Part shown: positions 1 to 5,425 of the stretch, piece after piece
Layout: each line of letters starts with the position of its first letter
Numbering within the stretch: the first letter of the stretch is position 1
DNA from: Omnitrophica WOR_2 bacterium RIFCSPLOWO2_12_FULL_51_8
GTDB taxonomy: Bacteria > Omnitrophota > Gorgyraeia > Gygaellales > Profunditerraquicolaceae
Length of the DNA stretch: 11,641 bases
Reading direction: 5' to 3'
Assembly (NCBI GenBank): GCA_001805895.1
Contig: MHHD01000036.1
Coordinates: forward strand, 1-11,641
Made by a program: the position numbers and the translations under genes
Notes under the pieces: model-generated
The model's input: only the letters and a program-made list of their open reading frames with translations
Database searches by the model: none
What the model was told of the DNA's origin: nothing

Positions 1-18
1 GGGGGAATTGTAGGTTCT

Positions 19-47
19 ATTTTAGAGGGTACGGGGAGCAATGTCAA
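19..47 (-). promoter_or_regulatory. Outward-facing sigma70-type promoter
   Basis: Read on the minus strand, a perfect TTGACA (47-42) is followed by a 17-bp spacer and TAAAAT (24-19, five of six matches to TATAAT). Transcription would start near position 12 and leave the window to the left, so an unseen divergent gene probably begins just outside. This is a motif match with ideal spacing; no transcript evidence is available. Confidence 0.55.
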
Positions 48-57
48 ACAAATTCTG

Positions 58-86
58 TTGCGGGAAGCTTTGCTTTGGGGTAGAAT
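58..86 (+). promoter_or_regulatory. Weak candidate promoter of the oxidoreductase gene
   Basis: TTGCGG (58-63) and TAGAAT (81-86) are separated by exactly 17 bp. The -10 box matches five of six bases, but the -35 only three of six. The expected transcription start, about seven bases past the -10, falls at or beside the ATG at 94, so the mRNA may be almost leaderless. It lies back to back with the minus-strand promoter at 19-47. Confidence 0.3.
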
Positions 87-93
87 AGTGGCG

Positions 94-1215
94 ATGGAAA
101 AGATGAATATCGCCATTGCCGGCGCAGGAGTGGTCGGCCTGGCAGCAGCCAGCGAACTGGCGAGAGATTATCCGGAGATTTTTGTGATTGAAAGAAACCC
201 CGCTTTCGGCCAGGAAATCAGTTCGCGCAACAGCGAGGTAATCCACGCCGGGATTTATTATCCTGCGGAGGCGCTCAAAACCAAGGCCTGCATCGAGGGA
301 AGGCGCCTGCTCTATGCATTCTGTCAAGGGCACGGCGTCAAACATAAAAAAATCGGAAAATTAGTCGTGGCGATTGACAAGAACGAGGTCAGTGACCTGG
401 ATGTCCTATTCAGGCAGGCCGAGGTTAATGGCGTAGAGGGTCTACGTTGGCTCTCCAAAACAGAATTGAAAGCGCTTGAGCCGCGGGTCGCTGCCGAAGC
501 GGCCATATTTTCCCCGGAAACAGGTATCCTGGATTCTCACGGCCTGATGCAGTCGCTGCTGGCGCAATTTGAAAGCAGGGGAGGGCAGGCGGTTTTTAAT
601 ACCGAAGTGATTGCCGCTGAGAAAAGCGCGGGCGGTTTCCTCATCACGGTCAAAGATAAAACTGGCGAAAGTTTTAGATTTTTTACCCGCGTATTTATTA
701 ATTCCTGCGGCCTGAATTCCGACAAGGTCGCCGCCTTTGCCGGGAGAGAGAGCCCGGAATACAAATTGAAATACTGCAAAGGCGATTATTTCCGGGTGCA
801 CGGCGCAAAGGCAAGTTTTATCCGCCGGTTGGTGTACCCGGTGCCGAAAAAAGACCGCGCCGGATTAGGGATACACGCGACCTTAGACCTTGCCAACGGC
901 CTGCGCCTGGGCCCGGACGATGAATACGTAAAAGGCTTAGATTACAATATTGACGCGGCTAAGTCAAAGGCCTTTTTTCAGAGCGTGCGCACCTTCCTGC
1001 CTTTTGTAGAAGAAAGCGAATTGCGGCCAGATACCGCGGGCATCCGGCCGAAACTGCAGGGCCCGGGCGAGGGCTTCCGCGATTTCCTGATTAGAGAGGA
1101 AGGAGACGCCGGTTTGCCGGGGTGGATCAACCTCATCGGCATAGAATCTCCGGGGTTGACTGCCGCGCTTTCTATTGCTAAAATGGTAAGGGAGCTGGCC
1201 AGGAGGGCAGATTAA
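94..1215 (+). CDS. FAD-dependent oxidoreductase, L-2-hydroxyglutarate oxidase (LhgO)-like
   Basis: Predicted flavoprotein of 373 residues in the D-amino-acid-oxidase-like (DAO) fold. The best-known relatives, LhgO/L2HGDH, oxidise L-2-hydroxyglutarate to 2-oxoglutarate. The N-terminus has the Rossmann fingerprint GAGVVG (residues 10-15), with an acidic residue, E33, at the end of the second strand to bind the FAD ribose. The stretch SRNSEVIHAGIYYP (44-57) is typical of the LhgO/L2HGDH subgroup, as is the C-terminal GIESPGLTAA that closes the FAD site. The frame stays open to the window edge with a TTG at 58. I chose ATG 94 because the LhgO-type N-terminus begins there and a candidate promoter occupies 58-86; ATG 103 is also possible, and neither has a strong ribosome binding site. 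The lipoprotein gene starts 4 bp after the stop. The family call is firm; the substrate is inferred. Confidence 0.85.
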   Translation: MEKMNIAIAGAGVVGLAAASELARDYPEIFVIERNPAFGQEISSRNSEVIHAGIYYPAEALKTKACIEGRRLLYAFCQGHGVKHKKIGKLVVAIDKNEVSDLDVLFRQAEVNGVEGLRWLSKTELKALEPRVAAEAAIFSPETGILDSHGLMQSLLAQFESRGGQAVFNTEVIAAEKSAGGFLITVKDKTGESFRFFTRVFINSCGLNSDKVAAFAGRESPEYKLKYCKGDYFRVHGAKASFIRRLVYPVPKKDRAGLGIHATLDLANGLRLGPDDEYVKGLDYNIDAAKSKAFFQSVRTFLPFVEESELRPDTAGIRPKLQGPGEGFRDFLIREEGDAGLPGWINLIGIESPGLTAALSIAKMVRELARRAD

Positions 1216-1219
1216 GAGG

Positions 1220-1609
1220 ATGGCGGTTAAAATATATCTTCCTTTTTGTCTTTTTGTATTTTTATTGGCCGGCTGCGCGCTTATCCCCGGCTATGAACGG
1301 ATTGCCCCTTTAGTCGAACTGGGGGACAGCCGAAGCGGTATCGACAACCGCATGAAGGAAGAGGAACAGCTCTTTTTGAAATTAGAAAAAGACGCCCGGG
1401 ATAACCGCTTGAAAAAAGGCGCGTCCAAGAGTAAGATTATCTTCCGTTACGGAGAGCCGATCTTGGCCAAACCGGTTACCGGCCGGGAGGGAGTAAAGGA
1501 ATTCCTGCTTTACCGGCACCCGTTCCGCTATTTTTCCTCCAGTATGATTTACCTCTATTTTGACCACCGGGAGCGCCTGGTCTCCTGGGAGGTAATCCCG
1601 CCCGCTTAA
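1220..1609 (+). CDS. Small lipoprotein with BamE/SmpA-like domain
   Basis: A 129-residue predicted lipoprotein. A lysine-containing N-terminus and hydrophobic core lead into the lipobox LAGC, with C19 as the lipidated cysteine. The mature part is charged up to about residue 70, then reads GASKSKIIFRYGEPILAKP, FLLYRH, MIYLYFDHRERLVSWEV. That order of Gly-x-Ser-Lys, Tyr-Gly-x-Pro and a Phe-Asp strand near the end recalls the small SmpA/OmlA/BamE fold found in outer-membrane assembly lipoproteins. This is pattern resemblance, not a demonstrated match. ATG 1220 lies 4 bp after the oxidoreductase stop. AGGAGGG (1201-1207), inside the end of that gene, can serve as ribosome binding site, so the two genes are probably cotranscribed. 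No terminator is visible after the stop. The lipoprotein assignment is solid; the role is unknown. Confidence 0.7.
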   Translation: MAVKIYLPFCLFVFLLAGCALIPGYERIAPLVELGDSRSGIDNRMKEEEQLFLKLEKDARDNRLKKGASKSKIIFRYGEPILAKPVTGREGVKEFLLYRHPFRYFSSSMIYLYFDHRERLVSWEVIPPA

Positions 1610-1636
1610 GGCAATCCGAGAAAGTATTACCGTCTA

Positions 1637-1672
1637 TATGCTTATTTCATATAATTATATGCATTTAGCATA
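1637..1672. promoter_or_regulatory. Upstream operator pair, 21-bp spacing
   Basis: Two 15-bp sites start 21 bp apart: TATGCTTATTTCATA (1637-1651, degenerate) and TATGCATTTAGCATA (1658-1672, near-perfect inverted repeat TATGC-N5-GCATA). They match the sites at 1984-1998 and 2025-2039. A TATAAT lies between them at 1650-1655. The 21-bp spacing puts both sites on the same face of the helix. No gene immediately downstream explains them, so this may be a distal operator or a relic of a duplicated promoter region. Confidence 0.55.
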
Positions 1673-1691
1673 TAAGGCAATATGGAGGCTA

Positions 1692-1751
1692 TGGCTCTGG
1701 ATAGAATAGGAGGGCCTGGTCGCTTTCAGTCAGGCCGCCGCACAAGAGCCA
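1692..1751. repeat. Nested inverted repeats
   Basis: An outer pair TGGCTCT (1692-1698) and AGAGCCA (1745-1751) encloses an inner pair GGCCTG (1713-1718) and CAGGCC (1731-1736). The stretch could fold as RNA or as a cruciform. It has no recognised riboswitch signature and may be part of the repetitive DNA that continues to 1883. Confidence 0.35.
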
Positions 1752-1804
1752 CACTGAAATCTGCACCAAAACCATTTTTTTCATCGGCTCCTCCGGTTTT
1801 TGGG

Positions 1805-1883
1805 ATTGCTTCGTCCTTCGACAAAAGCTCAGGACGAAGTCCTGAGCGTAGTCGAAGGGCTTCGGCACTTCGTGCCTCGCAAT
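1805..1883. repeat. REP-like palindromic element with two hairpins
   Basis: The ends ATTGC (1805-1809) and GCAAT (1879-1883) are inverted. Inside is a long hairpin: CCTTCGAC (1815-1822) pairs with GTCGAAGG (1851-1858), and GCTCAGGAC (1827-1835) pairs with GTCCTGAGC (1839-1847) around a GAA loop. A second small hairpin, GGCAC-TTC-GTGCC, occupies 1864-1876. The overall pattern ATTGCTTCG...CTCGCAATGACG resembles dispersed non-coding repeats common in genomes of several uncultured phyla. It is probably multi-copy and mobilised in trans. Confidence 0.7.
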
Positions 1884-1974
1884 GACGATAGAATTATATA
1901 CACTGCTCAGCTTAATTATTATACCTTTTTGGAAAGCGGCCTGCAAGCAAAAAGAGGCCTCGGAAAAAAAAGAC

Positions 1975-2002
1975 TTGACAAAATATGCATTATGCATACA
2001 AT
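1975..2002 (+). promoter_or_regulatory. Strong sigma70-type promoter of the wHTH-TolC gene
   Basis: A perfect TTGACA (1975-1980), a 16-bp spacer and TACAAT (1997-2002) follow an A-rich upstream stretch (1964-1971) that could act as an UP element. Start is expected near 2009, giving a leader of about 49 nt. A perfect palindromic operator fills the spacer and overlaps the -10, so a bound repressor would block RNA polymerase. The CGGAAAAAAA-N2-4-TTGACA context recurs at the 5294 promoter. Confidence 0.75.
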
Positions 2003-2039
2003 AATATGCAGATAAATATAATTGTATGCATTAAGCATA
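1984..2039. promoter_or_regulatory. Phased operator array over the promoter
   Basis: Three copies start 21 and 20 bp apart. TATGCATTATGCATA (1984-1998) is a perfect 7+1+7 inverted repeat. TATGCA (2005-2010) is a half-site only. TATGCATTAAGCATA (2025-2039) differs from the first by one base. The first lies between and across the promoter boxes; the last lies just downstream of the expected transcription start. This is the layout of a repressor operator read cooperatively on one helix face. The winged-helix domain encoded immediately downstream is the obvious candidate ligand (inference). Confidence 0.65.
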
Positions 2040-2057
2040 TAATCAGCGAAAGGCCAA

Positions 2058-3188
2058 ATGCAATTTTCCAAGAACGCCCTGAGGCTCTTGAAGCTTTTTT
2101 ACGCGCACCCGGAGCGGCAATTTTATATCCAGGAGCTGGGCAGGGTTTTAAAGATCAAACCCGGGGTTTTTCAGCGGGCGCTGTATAAGCTGGAAAGGCA
2201 GGGGGTGCTGAGAAGCGCCTATAAGGCGAACGCCCGCTTCTTCAGCGCGAATAAAAATTACGCCTTTTACAAGGAATTCAGGACTATCGTCCGGAAGCTG
2301 GCGCATTTGGCGGCGCTCATCGCTTTGCTCAATTTTCTGCCGAGCTCCGCCGGCAGGGGTTTCTGCGCAGGGAAAGACGCGCCGGCCCTGGCGCTTTCCT
2401 CGTTGGAGGAGGCGGCGAAAATCGCCTTAAAAAATAATAAGGATATCCAGATACAGGAGTTAGGGCTAAAGGTTTCGGATGCCGGGATTTTGTACGCGCG
2501 CAGCGCCTTCCTGCCGAAAGTAGATTATAACGCCGGCTATACCAAAAATGGCGCGGTGCTGAACACGTCCAGTTCTGCCGCCGCCAAGAGGGATATCAGG
2601 ATATTTTCCGGCTACAAAGACGACAATATGATGGGCGTTAGCGTAAACGACACCGTCTATAACGGCGGGGCGAACCTTGCCGCCTTAAGGGAGGCGCAAG
2701 TCGGGCTGAAGGAACAGATAGAGACCCTGCGGGCGGCCAGGCTTAACGTCGAACTGGAGGCAAAGCGGCTTTATTACGGCCTGTTCCTGGCCTATGAGAC
2801 AAAGCGCATCGCCGAGGACCTGGTGGGGCAGGCAGAGAGCCACTACCAGGAGGTGAAAAATAAATTTGAGCAGGGGACTGCCTCTGTCCGTTACAATAAC
2901 GGCGTAGGCATAAACTTAGATGTCTTGGACGCCCAGGTTTCCCTGGCGAGGGTAAAAAAGAATCTTGCCGAGGGCATTTACGATTACATTATGGCAGAGG
3001 CGGCCCTTTTCGGGGCGGATATCCACGCCGTGGCCTACGACAGCGCCAAGGCCATACCGGCGCTCAAAAAATTCCTGCAGGAAGCCGGGGCGGCAAAGTT
3101 TGGCGTAAACAAAATCCTCCCTTCGTTGGAAGACGTATTTGTCTCGGCGATAGAAGACTATGACCAGACAGAGCTTAAACAGGGTTAG
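2058..3188 (+). CDS. Fusion of winged-helix DNA-binding domain and shortened TolC-like outer-membrane efflux domain
   Basis: A 376-residue two-part protein. Residues 1-80 form a winged helix: helix 1 around 5-17, helix 2 around 22-31, recognition helix around 34-48, wing around 50-64. A hydrophobic segment (about 81-95, after R79-K80) looks like a signal peptide or inner-membrane anchor. From about 111 the protein is TolC/OEP-like: LEEAAKIALKNN opening, AFLPKVDYNAGY, VYNGGANLAALREAQ, a long coiled-coil helix (about 225-290), then NLDVLDAQVSLARVKKNLAEGIYDY. In full-length TolC proteins FEQGT belongs to the first repeat and RY-x-x-G-x-x-x-LDVLDAQ to the end of the second. Here they directly adjoin (residues about 273-295), so the middle appears deleted in frame. 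ATG 2058 has GAAAGG (2048-2053) as ribosome binding site. No good internal start precedes the hydrophobic segment, which favours a true fusion. It could be a membrane-tethered regulator or a decayed gene. Confidence 0.75.
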   Translation: MQFSKNALRLLKLFYAHPERQFYIQELGRVLKIKPGVFQRALYKLERQGVLRSAYKANARFFSANKNYAFYKEFRTIVRKLAHLAALIALLNFLPSSAGRGFCAGKDAPALALSSLEEAAKIALKNNKDIQIQELGLKVSDAGILYARSAFLPKVDYNAGYTKNGAVLNTSSSAAAKRDIRIFSGYKDDNMMGVSVNDTVYNGGANLAALREAQVGLKEQIETLRAARLNVELEAKRLYYGLFLAYETKRIAEDLVGQAESHYQEVKNKFEQGTASVRYNNGVGINLDVLDAQVSLARVKKNLAEGIYDYIMAEAALFGADIHAVAYDSAKAIPALKKFLQEAGAAKFGVNKILPSLEDVFVSAIEDYDQTELKQG

Positions 3189-3206
3189 GGCCGTCGCCTG
3201 GTAGGT

Positions 3207-4814
3207 ATGACCAATCACAAGAAAGATCTCAAAATCGTTTGGCTCCTGGCCCGCCTGGTCTTTGCCGCCTATTTCAATTCCCTGAACAACGATTTTGTCT
3301 CTGACGATATCGCCGCTATTGCCGAGAATCCGGCGCTCACCAGCACAAATTATTTCGCGCAGGACCATTTTATATTTTTGCGGCCGCAAATTATTTCCAC
3401 TGCGGTGAAAATTTTCGGACTGAACCGGGCGGCGCTAAGGCTGCTCAATATCCTTTTTCACTTGGGGACGGCGCTGACGGCGTATTTCTTCATTAAGCGG
3501 CTGAGCGGCGCGCAGGCCGCTTTTTTTGCCGCCATAATCTTTGCCGCGCATCCATTTTTAAGCGAAAGCGTCGCCTGGATTTCCGGGGGCACCTACGCCC
3601 AGTTTAATTTCTTCATTCTGCTCGCTCTTTTGCTCTATGCGTATTCACTGAAAAACAAAAAATTTTATCCAGTAGCAATCGGGGTTTATTTACTGGGCCT
3701 TTTTTCCACTGACCGCGCGATTATTTTCTTTCCCCTGCTTTTTCTATACACCGCCGCCTTCAGGGATTTAGGCAAAGACTGGAAGAGGCTAATCCCCTTC
3801 TTTATTTTAAGTTGTATCTGGGGCCTGCATCTGGCAGGGAGTTTCTCCCCGCGAATAGAGGGCCTCATGTCCGCAGGTTACGCCGGCCAGGCGATGCTTA
3901 ACCCTTTGGTCCAGATACCCGTAGCAATTACCAGCTACCTGGAGCTGATCTTCTGGCCGCAAAAGCTCACCCTTTATCATTCCGAGATGAGTTTTACCTT
4001 TACTCAATATATCGCAAGGGGTTTTATCTTTCTTATATTTTTGGCAGTGATTATTTTTTCTTGGCGGCGCTCGCGGCAGATTTTTTTCTGGCTCTCTTTT
4101 TTCATGCTCAATCTTTTGCCGACCCTTACGCCTTTCGGCATTTCCTGGATTGTTGCGGAGCGCTACGGCTACCTGGCAAGCTTAGGCATCATCACCGCGG
4201 TTTCGCTTGGCCTGGGAAAAATATCCGGAAAAAAACATTTAAAATTAGCGGTATATATTATTTTCCCGGTGATTATCGTTGCGTTGATACTGCGCACCAT
4301 TTTACGAAATGCGGATTGGAAAAATCAGGATCATCTCTGGCTGGCTACCGCGGTGACTTCACCATCCTGCCACTATAATCATAACAACCTTGGCGACCTC
4401 TACAGCCGGCGGGGAGAGTTGAGCCGGGCAGTGGAAGAGTTTAAAAGGGCGATCGAGCTGGCGCCGCATTACGCCGATGCCCACCATAATTTAGCCAACA
4501 CTTACCAACAAATGGGGGAGATAGGGAATGCTATCAAAAATTACCAGCAAGCGATAGTTTATAATCCTAGTCTCTGGCAGTCGTATCAAAGTCTGGCCGC
4601 GATTTATGTTACGCGCCAAGATCTTTCTCTGGCTAAAGAATATATGCGCAAGGCCGCGCAGATTAACCCAAAAAATTCCTACCTGCGCGCAAACCTGGCG
4701 GTGATCCTTTTGCAGGCAGGGGAGAGGGAAGAGGCGGGGAGGGAATTAGAGGATGCCTTGCGTCTTGACCCGGAAAATCAGTTTGCCTGGCAGCTGCTGC
4801 AAAGCCTGCCGTAG
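3207..4814 (+). CDS. TMTC-like (GT105-type) polytopic glycosyltransferase with C-terminal TPRs
   Basis: A 535-residue membrane protein resembling eukaryotic TMTC O-mannosyltransferases and their many uncharacterised bacterial relatives. These are GT-C enzymes thought to use a lipid-linked sugar on the outer face of the cytoplasmic membrane. The first loop carries NSLNNDFVSDDIAAI with the acidic pair D33-D34, the usual catalytic position in GT-C folds. AAHPFLSESVAWISGG (about 113-128) and AERYGYLASLGI (about 317-328) are TMTC-type signatures. About ten membrane helices run to residue 370. Four 34-residue TPRs follow (about 390-525), each with the usual Leu/Tyr/Ala/Pro pattern, likely in the periplasm for substrate or partner binding. 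ATG 3207 follows the fusion gene by 18 bp, with GGTAGG as a weak ribosome binding site, so the two are probably cotranscribed. Acceptor and sugar are unknown. Confidence 0.75.
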   Translation: MTNHKKDLKIVWLLARLVFAAYFNSLNNDFVSDDIAAIAENPALTSTNYFAQDHFIFLRPQIISTAVKIFGLNRAALRLLNILFHLGTALTAYFFIKRLSGAQAAFFAAIIFAAHPFLSESVAWISGGTYAQFNFFILLALLLYAYSLKNKKFYPVAIGVYLLGLFSTDRAIIFFPLLFLYTAAFRDLGKDWKRLIPFFILSCIWGLHLAGSFSPRIEGLMSAGYAGQAMLNPLVQIPVAITSYLELIFWPQKLTLYHSEMSFTFTQYIARGFIFLIFLAVIIFSWRRSRQIFFWLSFFMLNLLPTLTPFGISWIVAERYGYLASLGIITAVSLGLGKISGKKHLKLAVYIIFPVIIVALILRTILRNADWKNQDHLWLATAVTSPSCHYNHNNLGDLYSRRGELSRAVEEFKRAIELAPHYADAHHNLANTYQQMGEIGNAIKNYQQAIVYNPSLWQSYQSLAAIYVTRQDLSLAKEYMRKAAQINPKNSYLRANLAVILLQAGEREEAGRELEDALRLDPENQFAWQLLQSLP

Positions 4815-4855
4815 CCGCCCGCCATATTCAGCCCCAAACTAAACTTATTCGATTA

Positions 4856-5033
4856 GAGTCTGTTGCCGAAGGGAAATATCCCCCTATATTCTCGACTCGC
4901 CAGCAAATTTATCTTCTCCACTCGGCGGCATTTTATTCTTCGAGCTATGTCGAGAAGATAAAATGCCGCCTCGGTCGAAGAATAACCACGCTGGCTCGCT
5001 CGAATAGTATTATTGGGGTTAGGCAACAGACTC
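4856..5033. mobile_element. MITE-like element, 178 bp, with terminal inverted repeats and target duplication
   Basis: GAGTCTGTTGCC (4856-4867) and GGCAACAGACTC (5022-5033) are perfect 12-bp terminal inverted repeats. They are flanked by a 5-bp direct repeat, GATTA (4851-4855 and 5034-5038), as expected for a target-site duplication. The interior is itself palindromic about position 4947: GCCAGC (4899-4904) pairs with GCTGGC (4990-4995), and GGCGGCATTTTAT (4924-4936) pairs with its complement ending at 4970. The element has no coding capacity and must be moved by a transposase elsewhere. The IS family is not identified. Confidence 0.8.
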
Positions 5034-5063
5034 GATTACAATAGGTTACAATTCTGATTCCCT

Positions 5064-5255
5064 CGTTACATCCAAGGCTATTGAAAGGCAAACAAGGCAA
5101 ACAAGGCTATCAGGGCAACAGGGGTAAAGGGCTAAAAGGGCAGAGGGGCTACCAAGGCAAAGCCCTTTAATAGCCCCTTTGCCCTTCCTTAGCCCTGTTG
5201 CCTTATTGCCTTGAATAGCCCTGTTTGCCCTGCTTGCCTTAGTAGCCTTGTAACG
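5064..5255. repeat. Long imperfect palindrome built of 9-bp words
   Basis: The ends CGTTACA (5064-5070) and TGTAACG (5249-5255) are inverted, and the arms pair imperfectly all the way to an apex near 5161 (GGGGCTA 5145-5151 with TAGCCCC 5171-5177). The left arm is purine-rich and made of units such as AAGGCAAAC (5085-5093, 5094-5102) and AAGGCTATC (5103-5111). The right arm is the pyrimidine-rich counterpart. Transcribed, it would give a hairpin nearly 190 nt long. No target duplication is seen, so it differs from the neighbouring MITE. Confidence 0.75.
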
Positions 5256-5293
5256 CAGCTTCGCAAATTGCACATCAGCGTCGGAAAAAAAGC

Positions 5294-5322
5294 TTGACAA
5301 ATAACATCTTTTAGCATATATT
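5294..5322 (+). promoter_or_regulatory. Strong sigma70-type promoter of the merR-parA-pil operon
   Basis: A perfect TTGACA (5294-5299), a 17-bp spacer and TATATT (5317-5322, five of six) follow an A-tract (5285-5291). Start is expected near 5329, leaving a leader of about 146 nt before the regulator gene. TTAGCATAT (5311-5319) overlaps the -10 box. Everything from 5475 to the window end is packed behind this promoter, and no later promoter of comparable quality was noticed. Confidence 0.75.
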
Positions 5323-5356
5323 ATCACATAAAGCAAAGATTAGCATATGAAGCATA
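5311..5356. promoter_or_regulatory. AGCATA half-sites over and after the -10 box
   Basis: TTAGCATAT occurs at 5311-5319, across the -10, and again at 5340-5348. A third AGCATA follows at 5351-5356. The same TTAGCATAT forms the right half of the operator at 1658-1672, and TAAGCATAT ends the one at 2025-2039. These are half-sites, not full palindromes, so shared regulation is only a suggestion. Confidence 0.35.
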
Positions 5357-5382
5357 CCCCAACGTATAACACATACCTTATC

Positions 5383-5400
5383 ATAAGCTACGATAAGCTA
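5383..5400. promoter_or_regulatory. Tandem 8-mer direct repeat in the leader
   Basis: ATAAGCTA is repeated at 5383-5390 and 5393-5400, a spacing of 10 bp or one helical turn. It lies between the promoter and the MerR/BldC-like gene. BldC-type regulators bind direct repeats head to tail, so this could be an autoregulatory site. That link is inferred from the neighbouring gene only. Confidence 0.35.
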
Positions 5401-5425
5401 ACATGATTATGGAGGCTTAACATAG

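Larger units (their letters stand above)
1610..2057. other. Intergenic regulatory and repeat region
   Basis: This 448-bp gap holds, in order, an operator pair (1637-1672), nested inverted repeats (1692-1751), a REP-like double hairpin (1805-1883), and a strong promoter overlaid by an operator array (1975-2039). A perfect TATAAT also sits at 1650-1655 with a poor -35 (TTACCG) 17 bp upstream. No protein-like reading frame is supported here. The composition suggests insertion of repetitive DNA between two copies of one operator cluster. Confidence 0.6.

Noticed and set aside
58..93. Upstream TTG start for the oxidoreductase
   Set aside because: The frame is open here, but these residues do not fit the LhgO N-terminus, no ribosome binding site precedes the TTG, and promoter-like boxes occupy the stretch.
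22..345. Minus-strand open frame of 107 codons
   Set aside because: It overlaps the well-supported flavoprotein gene and has no recognisable domain; its 3' end crosses the outward promoter. It is a shadow.
442..801. Minus-strand open frame inside the oxidoreductase gene
   Set aside because: Antisense shadow without protein-like composition or ribosome binding site.
1682..1885. Plus-strand open frame of 67 codons
   Set aside because: It runs through nested inverted repeats and the REP-like element. The sequence is low in structure and has no domain.
1689..1997. Minus-strand open frame across the operator and repeat region
   Set aside because: It spans palindromic repeats and a promoter, so coding is unlikely.
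2916..3389. Minus-strand open frame of 157 codons
   Set aside because: It straddles the end of the fusion gene and the start of the glycosyltransferase, both clearly coding on the + strand.
4061..4378. Plus-strand open frame in a second frame of the glycosyltransferase gene
   Set aside because: The overlapping frame has clear membrane helices and family motifs; this one has neither.
5085..5111. Possible CRISPR-like or VNTR array
   Set aside because: The 9-bp words are contiguous, degenerate and arranged as arms of a palindrome, with no spacers or cas genes.
5046..5336. Minus-strand open frame of 96 codons
   Set aside because: It is almost entirely the 192-bp palindrome and ends in the 5294 promoter; its repetitive Lys/Ala/Leu composition reflects the DNA repeat.
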